Of a stretch of 64,000 nucleotides of DNA, positions 45,555 through 54,700 are shown one piece after another. The DNA lies in assembly GCF_031326345.1 (NCBI RefSeq), contig NZ_CP133671.1:3472001-3536000 (forward strand), read 5' to 3'. A model generated the notes under the pieces. It worked only from the letters and a program-made list of their open reading frames with translations, was not told the DNA's origin and searched no databases. The translations under genes and the position numbers were made by a program. Numbering within the stretch: position 1 is the first letter of the stretch; each line of letters starts with the position of its first letter. Source of the stretch: Aureispira sp. CCB-E. GTDB lineage: Bacteria; Bacteroidota; Bacteroidia; Chitinophagales; Saprospiraceae.

Positions 45555-46151
45555 TTATTTAGCTTTAGCCGCAGCCTCTTGTTGTTGCTGTTGCAATTTA
45601 AGATTTCGTTGCCACTGAGCATGAATATAATTATGGTAATGTTTAAATTCTTCTCCAGCAAAGAAAATTAGAGTTCCAAGCATGGGTTCTACATCTTTGT
45701 AGCCCTTTAGAATATGCAAACGGCTAAAATTAGCATCCAAAATAGCATAAGAAGGGTAGCTCAATTGCCCTTCCAATAAGGAATAGGCAAGGATGTGTAC
45801 TTTGCCTCTAGCGCCTGTTTTTTTGAACGTTGGCTCTGAATTCATAAATGTTGTGCCATTAAAAACAATTGTATCCATACATTCCGCATCAAATTTGACC
45901 GCATAATAATTGCGATTCATATAATCTACAATTGTCGGATTGGCAAATGTAGAAGCATCCATACGTTTACACCATCCACACCAATCCGTATAAAAATCAA
46001 TAAATATTTTCTTCGGTTTTTCATCCTTTTTAGCTTGGGCAACAGCTTCATCCCAAGTCATCCATTTAATAGTTGCGGTATTGGCAGGTGCTTGTGCAAG
46101 TGAAAAATGCATTAAAAGTATACATGCAAAGAATGGTAGTAATTGTTTCAT
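45555..46151 (-). CDS. Exported thioredoxin-fold protein
   Basis: About 198 residues starting at the ATG at 46151; an upstream ATG adds nine polar residues before the signal peptide and is less likely. The signal peptide is MKQLLPFFACILLMHFSLAQ. The thioredoxin-like active site is C58-G-W-C61 in FTDWCGWCKRMD. The protein has the extra loops usual in Bacteroidota thioredoxin-like (DsbD-gamma/TlpA relatives) proteins, and ends with a Gln/Ala-rich tail (LKLQQQQQEAAAKAK). It is probably a periplasmic or outer-face thiol-disulfide protein; no specific partner is known. A divergent lipoprotein gene is adjacent. Confidence 0.85.
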   Translation of the reverse strand: MKQLLPFFACILLMHFSLAQAPANTATIKWMTWDEAVAQAKKDEKPKKIFIDFYTDWCGWCKRMDASTFANPTIVDYMNRNYYAVKFDAECMDTIVFNGTTFMNSEPTFKKTGARGKVHILAYSLLEGQLSYPSYAILDANFSRLHILKGYKDVEPMLGTLIFFAGEEFKHYHNYIHAQWQRNLKLQQQQQEAAAKAK

Positions 46152-46275
46152 ATCTGATTTTTGTTTTTCTATCAACAAAATACAACAATCCTTTTAAAAT
46201 TGAAGATTTATTCTGTTTCTTAACGTTGTGTTAAGCTTAACTATATTACAACCAACTTCTTTTAAATTTGTAGAA

Positions 46276-46956
46276 ATGATAACAAAAAACACCTGTTACG
46301 CCGCCATTTTTTCAACAGTAAGTCTATTGGCTTGCAATCCTTCTGAATCCACTCAAGAAACAAGTACTAACACTCCAGCAGATACTATAGCAACGGAAGT
46401 AGAAATAACAAAAAATACAGCACAAGAGGACCCTGAATTATTGGTTTTTGAAGGCAAAATAACCACAGATAGAGCAAAAGAATCTATCTCGAAAATTGAT
46501 ATTCATCTTCAAGGAAAGACAAGCATCTTTCAGACCTTAGATGACTTAGAATTACCGTATGAAGAGGATGGTCCATCTATGCCTACTTTTGAAGATCTTA
46601 ATTTTGATGGATTTCCCGATGTAAGAATTCCTAAGGCCATAGGGAATGCCAATATTTATTATGCTTATTGGATTTATAACCCTGCAACCCAACAATTTGA
46701 AGAAAATACAGACATGGATTTATCGCTTCCAAGTATTGATACTCATAAAAAGCAGATTTTGTCTTTTGAACGAAACTCAGCAGCATCTTATGTTGAAACA
46801 ATTTATGAATATCAAGAGGGCAAATTTGTTGCCACCCGAATTGAAAACAAGGATTATATTGACGAGAAACGTTACCAATCAGTTATTCAAGAACGTCAGA
46901 CAGATGGTACGATGAAAGAAATACAGAATAAGCTTGTAGAAGATATCGAAGGCTAA
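46276..46956 (+). CDS. Lipoprotein with XAC2610-like domain
   Basis: About 226 residues from the ATG at 46276; a longer frame from 46228 lacks support. A lipobox is seen in STVSLLAC followed by Asn (Cys at residue 20), so it is a lipoprotein. A Thr/Glu-rich linker follows. The domain contains FEDLNFDGFPDVRIPKAIGNANIYYAYWIYNP, a pattern typical of XAC2610-related proteins, in which an FxDLNFDGxxDL loop resembles calcium-binding repeats. The start is 124 bases from the divergent thioredoxin-like gene. A TAAATTTG element at 46263-46270 immediately precedes the ATG, so the transcript may be leaderless or use another promoter. Confidence 0.7.
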   Translation: MITKNTCYAAIFSTVSLLACNPSESTQETSTNTPADTIATEVEITKNTAQEDPELLVFEGKITTDRAKESISKIDIHLQGKTSIFQTLDDLELPYEEDGPSMPTFEDLNFDGFPDVRIPKAIGNANIYYAYWIYNPATQQFEENTDMDLSLPSIDTHKKQILSFERNSAASYVETIYEYQEGKFVATRIENKDYIDEKRYQSVIQERQTDGTMKEIQNKLVEDIEG

Positions 46957-47192
46957 ATTTTAAGAATACTATGAGTTATTATTTGAAGCTTGATAGATAG
47001 TAGATTATGTTATTAAAGCTACTTCTATACAAGTATCTACAAATATATATGATTGCATTCTTTTTTTTGGAGGAATAGTATTTGGGGAAAGAGAAAGTAT
47101 ATTACCTGCTTGCCTTTTTGTCAGAAAGATGGGCAGTTCATGCAATACGACTATTGCGTGGATCTATAACTTACTTAACACAATCTAAAAAA

Positions 47193-49487
47193 ATGCAATA
47201 CTTTATTTTATTTACTACGCTTTTTATATCTTTTAATGTTTGGGCAATTAATCCACCCAACAATATAGCTCCGTCTAATGGAGCAATGGGACAGCCAACA
47301 AGAATAACCTTGGACTGGACTTCTGTTGGAGGAAATACGGGTTATCTTTATGAATTGGATACAACACCAGCATTTAACTCTCCTTTGCATACAATAGGGA
47401 ATGCTAGTGGATCAAGTGTTACTTTGGTAGATTTGTATTTTGGAACAACATATTATTGGCGAGCAGCAACCAAAGGACCTATTGATACTTCAGCATATAG
47501 CACGACATGGAGCTTTACTACAAGCAATACGTTACCCTATGTTTCTCCTAGCAATGGTGCACAAAATCAATCTACTACTACTACTATTGATTGGGCGTAT
47601 ATATCAGGAGCTACAGGATATATTTATGAGGTAGATACAAGCCCAATATTTAATTCTCCTTTGCGTGAAATAGGAACAACTCCAGCAAATAGCTCAGGAA
47701 GAGTTTTAGCAAATCTTTACTTTGGAACGACTTACTACTGGCGCGCAGCGGTAATGAATGCGAACGATACGTCTAATTTTGGATCGACATGGAGTTTTAC
47801 GACAAGAGATGGCGTGAATAATGTTTCTCCTAGCAATGGCGCGCAAGGATTGGGGACAACAACAACAATAGATTGGTCGGCAATGTCAGGTAATAACGGA
47901 TATATTTATGAAGTAGATACGAGCCCATCGTTCACGTCACCGTTGTATGTGTCAGGCAATTCAGGAATCAATTCTTCAGAGCATACGTTGTCAAATTTAT
48001 ACTTTGGAACGACTTACTACTGGCGCGCAGCGGTAATAAACACAAACGATACGTCTAACTTTGGATCGACATGGAGCTTTACGACAGGAGATGGTGTGAA
48101 TAATGTTTCTCCTAGTAATGGCGCACAAGGATTGGGGACAACAACAACAATAGATTGGTCGGCAATGTCAGGTAATAATGGATATATTTATGAAGTAGAT
48201 ACGAGCCCATCGTTCACGTCACCGTTGTATGTGTCAGGCAATTCAGGAATCAATTCTTCAGAACATACGTTGTCAAATTTATACTTTGGAACGACTTACT
48301 ACTGGCGCGCAGCGGTAATAAACACGAACGATACGTCTAACTTTGGATCGACATGGAGTTTTACGACAGGAGATGGTGTGAATAATGTTTCTCCTAGTAA
48401 TGGCGCGCAAGGATTGGGGACAACAACAACAATAGATTGGTCGGCAATGTCAGGTAATAGCGGATATATCTATGAAGTAGATACGAGCCCATCGTTTACG
48501 TCACCGTTGTATGTGTCAGGCAATTCAGGGATCAATTCTTCAGAACACACGTTGTCAAATTTATACTTTGGGACGACTTACTACTGGCGCGCAGCGGTAA
48601 TAAACACGAACGATACGTCTAACTTTGGATCGACATGGAGCTTTACGACAGGAGATGGTGTGAATAATGTTTCTCCTAGTAATGGCGCGCAAGGATTGGG
48701 GACAACAACAACAATAGATTGGTCGGCAATGTCAGGTAATAACGGATATATTTATGAAGTAGATACGAGCCCATCGTTCACGTCACCGTTGTATGTGTCA
48801 GGCAATTCAGGAATCAATTCTTCAGAACACACGTTGTCAAATTTATACTTTGGGACGACTTACTACTGGCGCGCAGCGATTATAAACGCCAATGATACGT
48901 CTAACTTTGGATCGACATGGAGCTTTACCACACAATATCAATTAGTGGCAGCACCTTTATTATCTAGTCCACTAGATGGCGCTTCAAATATTCCTGTAGC
49001 ATCCATTCAATTGGTTTGGGATTCTATTTCAAATACTAGCAATTATCAAATTAAATATAGTACTAGTAGCAATTTCACAACAGGAGTTCAAGACGTGACA
49101 GCGACTCAGCTAAATACAACACTGTCTAATCTTAGTGGGAACACAACTTATTATTGGAAAGTAAGAGGTCGCAATAATGCAGGGCAGTCGCCATGGTCTA
49201 CAGTATGGAGTTTCACAACAGAACCTGTTACGACAGAGGTATCTAAATTTGAGTTACAAGGAGCAATGATTTACCCTAATCCTGTGGGAAAGAACTTGTA
49301 CTTAAAAGTAGAAAAAGATGCTACTTATCAAGTGAAAGTTTTCAATTTAGAAGGAAGAATAATGTTCCACGATGAATTAAATGGTACACAAGCTATGTAT
49401 GACGTTACCTCTTTGGTAAGAGGAGTTTATTTCATAGAAATAGTACATAAAGACAATGTGAAGACATTAAGATTTATTAAAGATTAG
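47193..49487 (+). CDS. T9SS-secreted protein with tandem fibronectin-III-like repeats
   Basis: About 764 residues from the ATG at 47193, which starts a signal peptide (MQYFILFTTLFISFNVWA); a TTG at 47082 gives an unlikely N-terminal extension. Seven FN3-like units of about 94 residues run in tandem. Each has a conserved core YIYEVDTSPSF, LYFGTTYYWRAA and GSTWSFTT. Units 3-6 are almost identical (282 bp each). The seventh is more distant (APLLSSPLDGASNIP...). It closes with a T9SS type A sorting domain (AMIYPNPVGKNLYLKV...GVYFIEIVHKDNVKTLRFIKD). The protein is predicted to be secreted and surface-bound, with the FN3 chain acting as a spacer or adhesin. Confidence 0.92.
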   Translation: MQYFILFTTLFISFNVWAINPPNNIAPSNGAMGQPTRITLDWTSVGGNTGYLYELDTTPAFNSPLHTIGNASGSSVTLVDLYFGTTYYWRAATKGPIDTSAYSTTWSFTTSNTLPYVSPSNGAQNQSTTTTIDWAYISGATGYIYEVDTSPIFNSPLREIGTTPANSSGRVLANLYFGTTYYWRAAVMNANDTSNFGSTWSFTTRDGVNNVSPSNGAQGLGTTTTIDWSAMSGNNGYIYEVDTSPSFTSPLYVSGNSGINSSEHTLSNLYFGTTYYWRAAVINTNDTSNFGSTWSFTTGDGVNNVSPSNGAQGLGTTTTIDWSAMSGNNGYIYEVDTSPSFTSPLYVSGNSGINSSEHTLSNLYFGTTYYWRAAVINTNDTSNFGSTWSFTTGDGVNNVSPSNGAQGLGTTTTIDWSAMSGNSGYIYEVDTSPSFTSPLYVSGNSGINSSEHTLSNLYFGTTYYWRAAVINTNDTSNFGSTWSFTTGDGVNNVSPSNGAQGLGTTTTIDWSAMSGNNGYIYEVDTSPSFTSPLYVSGNSGINSSEHTLSNLYFGTTYYWRAAIINANDTSNFGSTWSFTTQYQLVAAPLLSSPLDGASNIPVASIQLVWDSISNTSNYQIKYSTSSNFTTGVQDVTATQLNTTLSNLSGNTTYYWKVRGRNNAGQSPWSTVWSFTTEPVTTEVSKFELQGAMIYPNPVGKNLYLKVEKDATYQVKVFNLEGRIMFHDELNGTQAMYDVTSLVRGVYFIEIVHKDNVKTLRFIKD
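47808..48935 (+). repeat. Four near-identical 282-bp tandem repeats within the FN3 gene
   Basis: Unit starts are 47808, 48090, 48372 and 48654, each beginning GATGGYGTGAATAATGTTTC. The spacing is exactly 282 bases (94 codons). Units differ at only scattered positions, several of them synonymous, so they arose by recent duplication or are kept uniform by recombination. The two units before and one after are diverged. Confidence 0.95.
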
Positions 49488-49494
49488 AATTGAT

Positions 49495-49537
49495 GGAACT
49501 AGCAGAGTTGTTATAATAGAGCAACTTTGTTAGTTCC
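49495..49537 (+). terminator. Hairpin after the FN3-repeat gene
   Basis: GGAACTA (49495-49501) pairs with TAGTTCC (49531-49537) and AGTTG (49506-49510) with CAACT (49522-49526). There is no strong T-tract after it. Its position, eight bases past the stop, fits a terminator. Confidence 0.6.
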
Positions 49538-49563
49538 TAATATATTGGTGTAACGAGAAGACC

Positions 49564-49782
49564 TCAAAGGGAAAGAGATAATTTTTTTAATGCTTCTATC
49601 CGTTTCTCTTCATCAAATCCTTTTAAATAACTGGTCAAAATTAATTGAGATTTTAATTGGGGAGCCAGACCATTTAACGATTTATCATCGTCTATAATCA
49701 AAAAATGAACTGGTGATTTCTGTTCTAAAAAGAATTCAATCTCTTGTTTTCTACTTTGGTGATCTTGAGAAATAGGAAGCAT
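49564..49782 (-). pseudogene. Small HAD-like protein, probably an N-terminally truncated fragment
   Basis: 72 residues. The sequence HFLIIDDDKSLNGLAPQLKSQLILTSYLKGF resembles the C-terminal part of the HAD domains that occur in RNA-repair-associated proteins (DDD metal ligands and a following strand-loop with G). The usual N-terminal DxDGVL motif of HAD phosphatases is absent, and a TAG stop lies shortly upstream in frame, so no longer frame exists. It could be a small independent protein or a decayed gene; the latter is more likely. It lies on the same strand as the nuclease-like gene upstream. Confidence 0.45.
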
Positions 49783-49915
49783 TTTTATTACGTTCTTAAG
49801 TTTGTATTTTGAAATTGACTATAATTTTATTTGTCGTTAGAGTTGCTGATGGTTGATAAAGTATATTTTATTTTACTACTGAATCTCCCTAAATAAAAAA
49901 TAGAAATGTACGCTA

Positions 49916-51148
49916 TTACTCTTCTCCAAGTGTATCGAATAGAAAGGTTGATACTTGTGTTACAATTTGGGTAACTGTATTTATTCTAATTTCAGGATTG
50001 ATTAAATTAAAAGTATTATCTAGTGAAAAGTCTTTGATAAATAGTTTTTCTCCATTTTCAAATTCAAAATCTTTCCACCAATAAGTTGTTGCCTCTTGTA
50101 TTTGGCTCTGATCCTTTAATATTTTTAATTTTTCAGAATATTTTTCAGAGAGATTTTCTTTTTCGACTCCCCAATATAGAAAGCTATCTTTTTCATGCCA
50201 AATAAAAGCTTTATAACCATTATTGTTTTCGAAATATAGTCCGCAACTTTCTTCCGCTTTGTTATAATTGTAGTGTGCAATATGCGTTATTCCTTCTAAG
50301 CAAGATTTAACTGAGAAATGAAACTTGTCGGTTAGCTCTTTTTCTAATTCTACCCAAAAATCATGTAAAGTATGCCATTTGACATGATCAAAATTATCCA
50401 AAAGATACTTAGTCGCTCTTAAAGTTTGTTCATTTGTGCCAATAGTTTCTTTGATTCGTATTCTTTCTTTAATCTCTGTATCGTCATGAGTCATTTTTTG
50501 TATTAATTTTTTGTACTGCAATATTGATTCTCTTAAAAAAGGCTTTTCTACAGCCATAGGTAAACATAGATTTAGCCAGTCAATGATTATTTGCTCATAG
50601 GCTAGACATTTCCCATTAATATTTTCAAGAATCTTATAGTCACCTAAGCTTTCTGAAGATGGAAGATGACCATCAAGGGTAAGATAGTACGTTCTTATCT
50701 GTGTTTTAGGGATGTTTTCAATTTGTAATATGTGGTTAAAATATCTTTCTAATTGCCCACCTTTTTCATTATTACTATCACCAGCATATATTTTATTTTC
50801 TATAATTATTGCATGCTTGGAGGATCTATCAATGATTAAAATATCAATGTTTGCATTTTCTTTTTTATTCCATTCTTCTGGATAAACAATTGCATTTTGA
50901 AAATGATTTTCTTTAACTATTTCATCTTGAAGCAACTTTAGAAAGATGAAAAGAAAAGTGTTGCCTTTCCCATGGGAGGCAAATGGGTCTAATAAATTTG
51001 CTATAAAACGAGAATGAAGCCTTTTTTCTTCATGATTTTTATAAAGAACAGAAAAAATATTAAACTGTTCTTCTCTTTGCCTTAGTATATCGTATTTAGT
51101 TTTAACTAATTCAATTTTCTGAAGAGTATGTTTGAAATGATCTTTCAT
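49916..51148 (-). CDS. PD-(D/E)XK nuclease superfamily protein
   Basis: 410 residues. N-terminal features match the PDDEXK_4-like family: a leading helix with REEQFNIFSVLYKNHEEKRLHSRFIANLLDPFASHGKGNTFL, then NIDILIIDRSSKHAIIIENKIYAGD, which holds the catalytic Asp (in NIDIL) and the ENK that matches E-x-K. A Gln after it (GGQLERYFNHI) is also usual. The C-terminal half is of mixed fold with an aromatic-rich stretch (KAFIWHEKDSFLYWGVEKENL). The family is thought to be nucleases of restriction-endonuclease type, often in defence-like contexts, but roles are unproven. It may be a stand-alone gene. An inverted repeat separates it from the operon upstream. Confidence 0.78.
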   Translation of the reverse strand: MKDHFKHTLQKIELVKTKYDILRQREEQFNIFSVLYKNHEEKRLHSRFIANLLDPFASHGKGNTFLFIFLKLLQDEIVKENHFQNAIVYPEEWNKKENANIDILIIDRSSKHAIIIENKIYAGDSNNEKGGQLERYFNHILQIENIPKTQIRTYYLTLDGHLPSSESLGDYKILENINGKCLAYEQIIIDWLNLCLPMAVEKPFLRESILQYKKLIQKMTHDDTEIKERIRIKETIGTNEQTLRATKYLLDNFDHVKWHTLHDFWVELEKELTDKFHFSVKSCLEGITHIAHYNYNKAEESCGLYFENNNGYKAFIWHEKDSFLYWGVEKENLSEKYSEKLKILKDQSQIQEATTYWWKDFEFENGEKLFIKDFSLDNTFNLINPEIRINTVTQIVTQVSTFLFDTLGEE

Positions 51149-51197
51149 ACAGTGATAAGTGTATTTATAGTATTATCAAAATTCAGAGAAGAAATAG

Positions 51198-51260
51198 TTT
51201 GTAACCGCTTCATTTGTATGACGACTATTTTATAATACATATAAACGAAACGGTCACAAA
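51198..51260. terminator. Inverted repeat between operon end and nuclease gene
   Basis: TTTGTAACCGCTTC (51198-51211) pairs with GAAACGGTCACAAA (51247-51260) at 12 of 14 positions over a 35-base loop. It may end the upstream minus-strand operon or lie in the leader of the nuclease-like gene. Confidence 0.45.
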
Positions 51261-51297
51261 TTAAATGTCTAATTTATTCTAATGGCGCGATCTAAAC

Positions 51298-51753
51298 CTA
51301 GAAACCTGCCATTGCTGTCAAAAGACCAATTCCTAGCATAACCGCATAAAAACCAAGGATAATTGCCATGGTAACGCCCACAAATTTGAAACAAGCTTTT
51401 AAGTTTTCAAAACCAGTGGTCACTAAGTCGCTAGACGTGTTTTCGATACCTCGTTTGGTAAGAACTGCAAAGCGGTACAAATAAAGTGTGGGGAAAAAAT
51501 AAAATAAAGCCAGTATTAAATAGATTAGCATCATCATCACGGGCATGCCTCCAAAAGGACTATCAAATCCTCCAGGCGCAAAACCAATAAAAAGAATAGC
51601 AATTGCAACTATTACCAATAAACCAATACCGACAAATCCAACAATTGCTAGAAACTTAGCCCACTTGCAGGCGGTTAATAAAAATCCCTTAGATTCGTTG
51701 GTGATGCTTAATTCAGTGTTCATGCCACTGTCTAGTTGTTCTGTAAAACTCAT
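51298..51753 (-). CDS. Small membrane protein, DUF5362-like; last gene of flotillin cluster
   Basis: 151 residues with three hydrophobic stretches, at about 33-56, 68-92 and 124-148. The N-terminus is polar (MSFTEQLDSGMNTELSITNES). The block LLTACKWAKFLAIVGFVGIGLLVIV resembles the DUF5362 family of Bacteroidota inner-membrane proteins, of unknown function. Between helices two and three lies YRFAVLTKRGIENTSSDLVTTGFENLKACFKFVG, typical of that family. The start is 38 bases after the stop of the AAA+ ATPase gene, suggesting co-transcription. It may be the membrane partner of the module. Confidence 0.65.
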   Translation of the reverse strand: MSFTEQLDSGMNTELSITNESKGFLLTACKWAKFLAIVGFVGIGLLVIVAIAILFIGFAPGGFDSPFGGMPVMMMLIYLILALFYFFPTLYLYRFAVLTKRGIENTSSDLVTTGFENLKACFKFVGVTMAIILGFYAVMLGIGLLTAMAGF

Positions 51754-51791
51754 GGTAAAATAGGTTTGATGAATAATATTAATAAATAGTG

Positions 51792-54700
51792 TTACTTTTT
51801 TCTAAAGCTAATTCCACCCGATTTTTTTGCAGGTTTGGCATCACTAATGGTTGCCCCTTTTTCAATTCCTTCTTGAATAGAGTGGTGAATATCTTTTAAA
51901 TGCTCGGAGAATTGCGACAGTTGAGCAACAACTTGAACCATTGGATCGTTTTTGCTACCTTGAAGCATTCTATCCTTGTTAAAAGCCTTTTTAATTTGCT
52001 CCCAACGCAATGCTTCTTCTTCTGTCAAGGCTCCAATCATCTCCTTGAATTTTAGCATATTGGATTCCGCACCAGATGTCAGAGTCTGAGATTCTCCTTC
52101 GTAATGAGAAATAATCAATGTTTTTAACTCTTGATCATTCGTAATTGGCGTAACCTTTTCTGCTAATTTGTTCATGTTTCGATAAGAACCTTGTAGTTTG
52201 AATGCAGGTTCTGTGCGATGAGTATCTTCCATTGCCGCAGAGCGAATATATTCCAAATTTACTTTGAGAATAGCATCTCGAATTGTTAACATTCTTTTGA
52301 TAACTTCTACATATTCGCTAATCTCTTGATTGGTATGATTGCCTTCAAATTCGACGCCTTCTCGACTTCCTGTTTGAGCAATTTTAACGACCGAATAAAT
52401 ATCTTTGGCACTCTTGGCAGACATTTTTTGAAGAATGGCATTCGATGTTAGTGAATTTTCAATATAACTTAACTCAAAGACATCTTTGGTATCTCCAATA
52501 ATATCTCCTAAATTATAAATATCCGAACGGTTGGCTAACATGTCTGGTACTTGAAACTTATCGCCACTTTCTGTATATGGATTACCAGCCATAACCACAC
52601 AAACTCGTTTTCCTCTTAGGTCGTATGTTTTGGTAATTCCTTTATAAATTCCTTCTATCTTACGTTGCCCATCGGTTAAGGAAATGAACTTTTGCAAAAA
52701 CTCAGGATTACAATGCTGAATATCATCAAGATAAATCATGATGTTGTCGCCCATTTCCAGTGCCAAGTTGAGCTTTTCAAGTTCTTTGGCTGCCGCTGCA
52801 TTATTAGCCTCTCTTGGATCTAAAGAGATGACATGATGCCCAATAGCAGGACCATTAATTTTCATGAAAATTAAGCCTAAGCGATCTGCTACATACTCCA
52901 TCAAGGTTGTTTTACCATAACCAGGAGGCGAAATTAAGAGTAACATACCCATTCTATCCGTACGAGTTGTGTCACCCACTGTACCAATTTGTTTCGCCAA
53001 GTTATCACCAAAAATAGGGAGATAAAGTTGATCAATCAGTTTGTTTCTAACAAAAGAACTCAAGACCCTAGGCTGGAATTCACTCAGTCGCAATTCTTCT
53101 TTAAAATCATTGGCCAAGCGGCGTTTCATCTCTACAAATTGCTCGTATTGGGTAACGACGCTACGAGTATAGTGATCTAATTTTTGCATGAATTCATTGT
53201 AATTTAAATGGTACGTACCACCTTTCCCTACAACGTTATGCGAGCCGTGGAGCCCTGTTATTTCTTGTTGCGTTTTGACATTAACAACATGACTTTCTTG
53301 ATAGTTCTCAGTAAGAATTGTTGTTACAACTTCATTGACATATTGTGGGAAATCTGAATTTTCACTTTGCTCCACAAAAGCATTGAGCCATTTTTTAGTC
53401 AACTGATATTGCTCTACTAAATTATTATCTAAAGATTTAAGTGCTGTAGTAAAATGTTTCATAGCGTTCTTTTTTTCTAAGAACTCTTGGAAACCAACCC
53501 ACAAATCATGAGCATCTCCACTAACAATAAAATGATCTTGCCTAGAGATTTCTTTAAATAAGTAATGTGCTGCTTGAGGAGCCAAATGCTTTTCAAAAAG
53601 CTTTGTTTGAGTAGCAAAAGCGGTTAATTCTTCCTCTAAGTTGTGCAACAAAAAGTCAAATTCGTGTGTTTTGGGGAATACTTGTAAAATTATCCCCGCA
53701 CTTTTTAATTGTTTATTGAACGTAGTTTTATTTTCCTCAGATATAAATTTAGTCCAATATAAATTTGCCATAGCCCGTGCATCTGCATCAAAAACTAATA
53801 AGTCAATGTGCTTGGCTAGATAGAGTAGTGCTTCTAAAATTTTTGAGGCATCCAAATCATGAATTCCTTTGCTATAACCTTCTTCTTTAGTCGCTCTTTG
53901 ATTAATCAATTTTTGCACAAAAGGCAATACTTCTTCAGAAATTAAGTCAGCATTTTCTTTTTGTAGTTGTCTAAAGCCAACATAAGCCAAATATTCGGCA
54001 CGATACACGGCATTATTTTCTGAAACAATACCTTGTTCCCAAACATCTTTGGTTTTTAAAAATTCTTCATGCACAACTTCTTCATAAAAACCAGTACCTG
54101 TTAGATGATAATACATCTTACCATCCTTTAAGGTCATAGACAAACCCAATTTTTGTTTGTTGACAGAAAAGAAATGCCTTCCGAACTTAATTGAATTTCC
54201 ATCGCCAGAAAATAAATCTTTCTTATCTCGAAGCTGACGGATTGTATCTTCTTTAATTGTTTTAAGCTTGGTTTGAATATCATCGGCTTTATTGGTATCT
54301 CCCAATTCCACCAGCTTTTGGATGGTATCTCGTACCTTTTCAATCATCAAATCAGAGGCAAAAAAGCCATTGATTTCATTTACTTCCTTGAAGTTCTTAG
54401 CCCTATTTTGAATGCCTTTTAGATTGCGCTCAGCAGCACTTTGTAGGGCAGAGGTTCGTTTGTTGATAGATTCAATAATAGACAAACGGCGAGATTCAAA
54501 GGCACTGTTGATTTCCTCTCTTTTGTCAGCTATTTTGACAATAAATTCATCAAATTCTGCAAATTTACTTTCCAGTTCCTCAATCTGAATCATCATTTTG
54601 GTATAATACTCGTCGCATTTGGCAACGGTATCAGCAATATCTAGATAATTGATCAAACCTTGGTCTAACAACTTAGATTGAGCAGCAAACTCTGCTACGG

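Noticed and set aside
45437-45661. 74-residue open frame at the 3' end of the thioredoxin-like gene
   Set aside because: It overlaps the real gene in another frame and runs through a palindrome.
47808-48935. CRISPR-like array
   Set aside because: The regular 282-base units are coding FN3 repeats without spacer structure; no cas genes are present.
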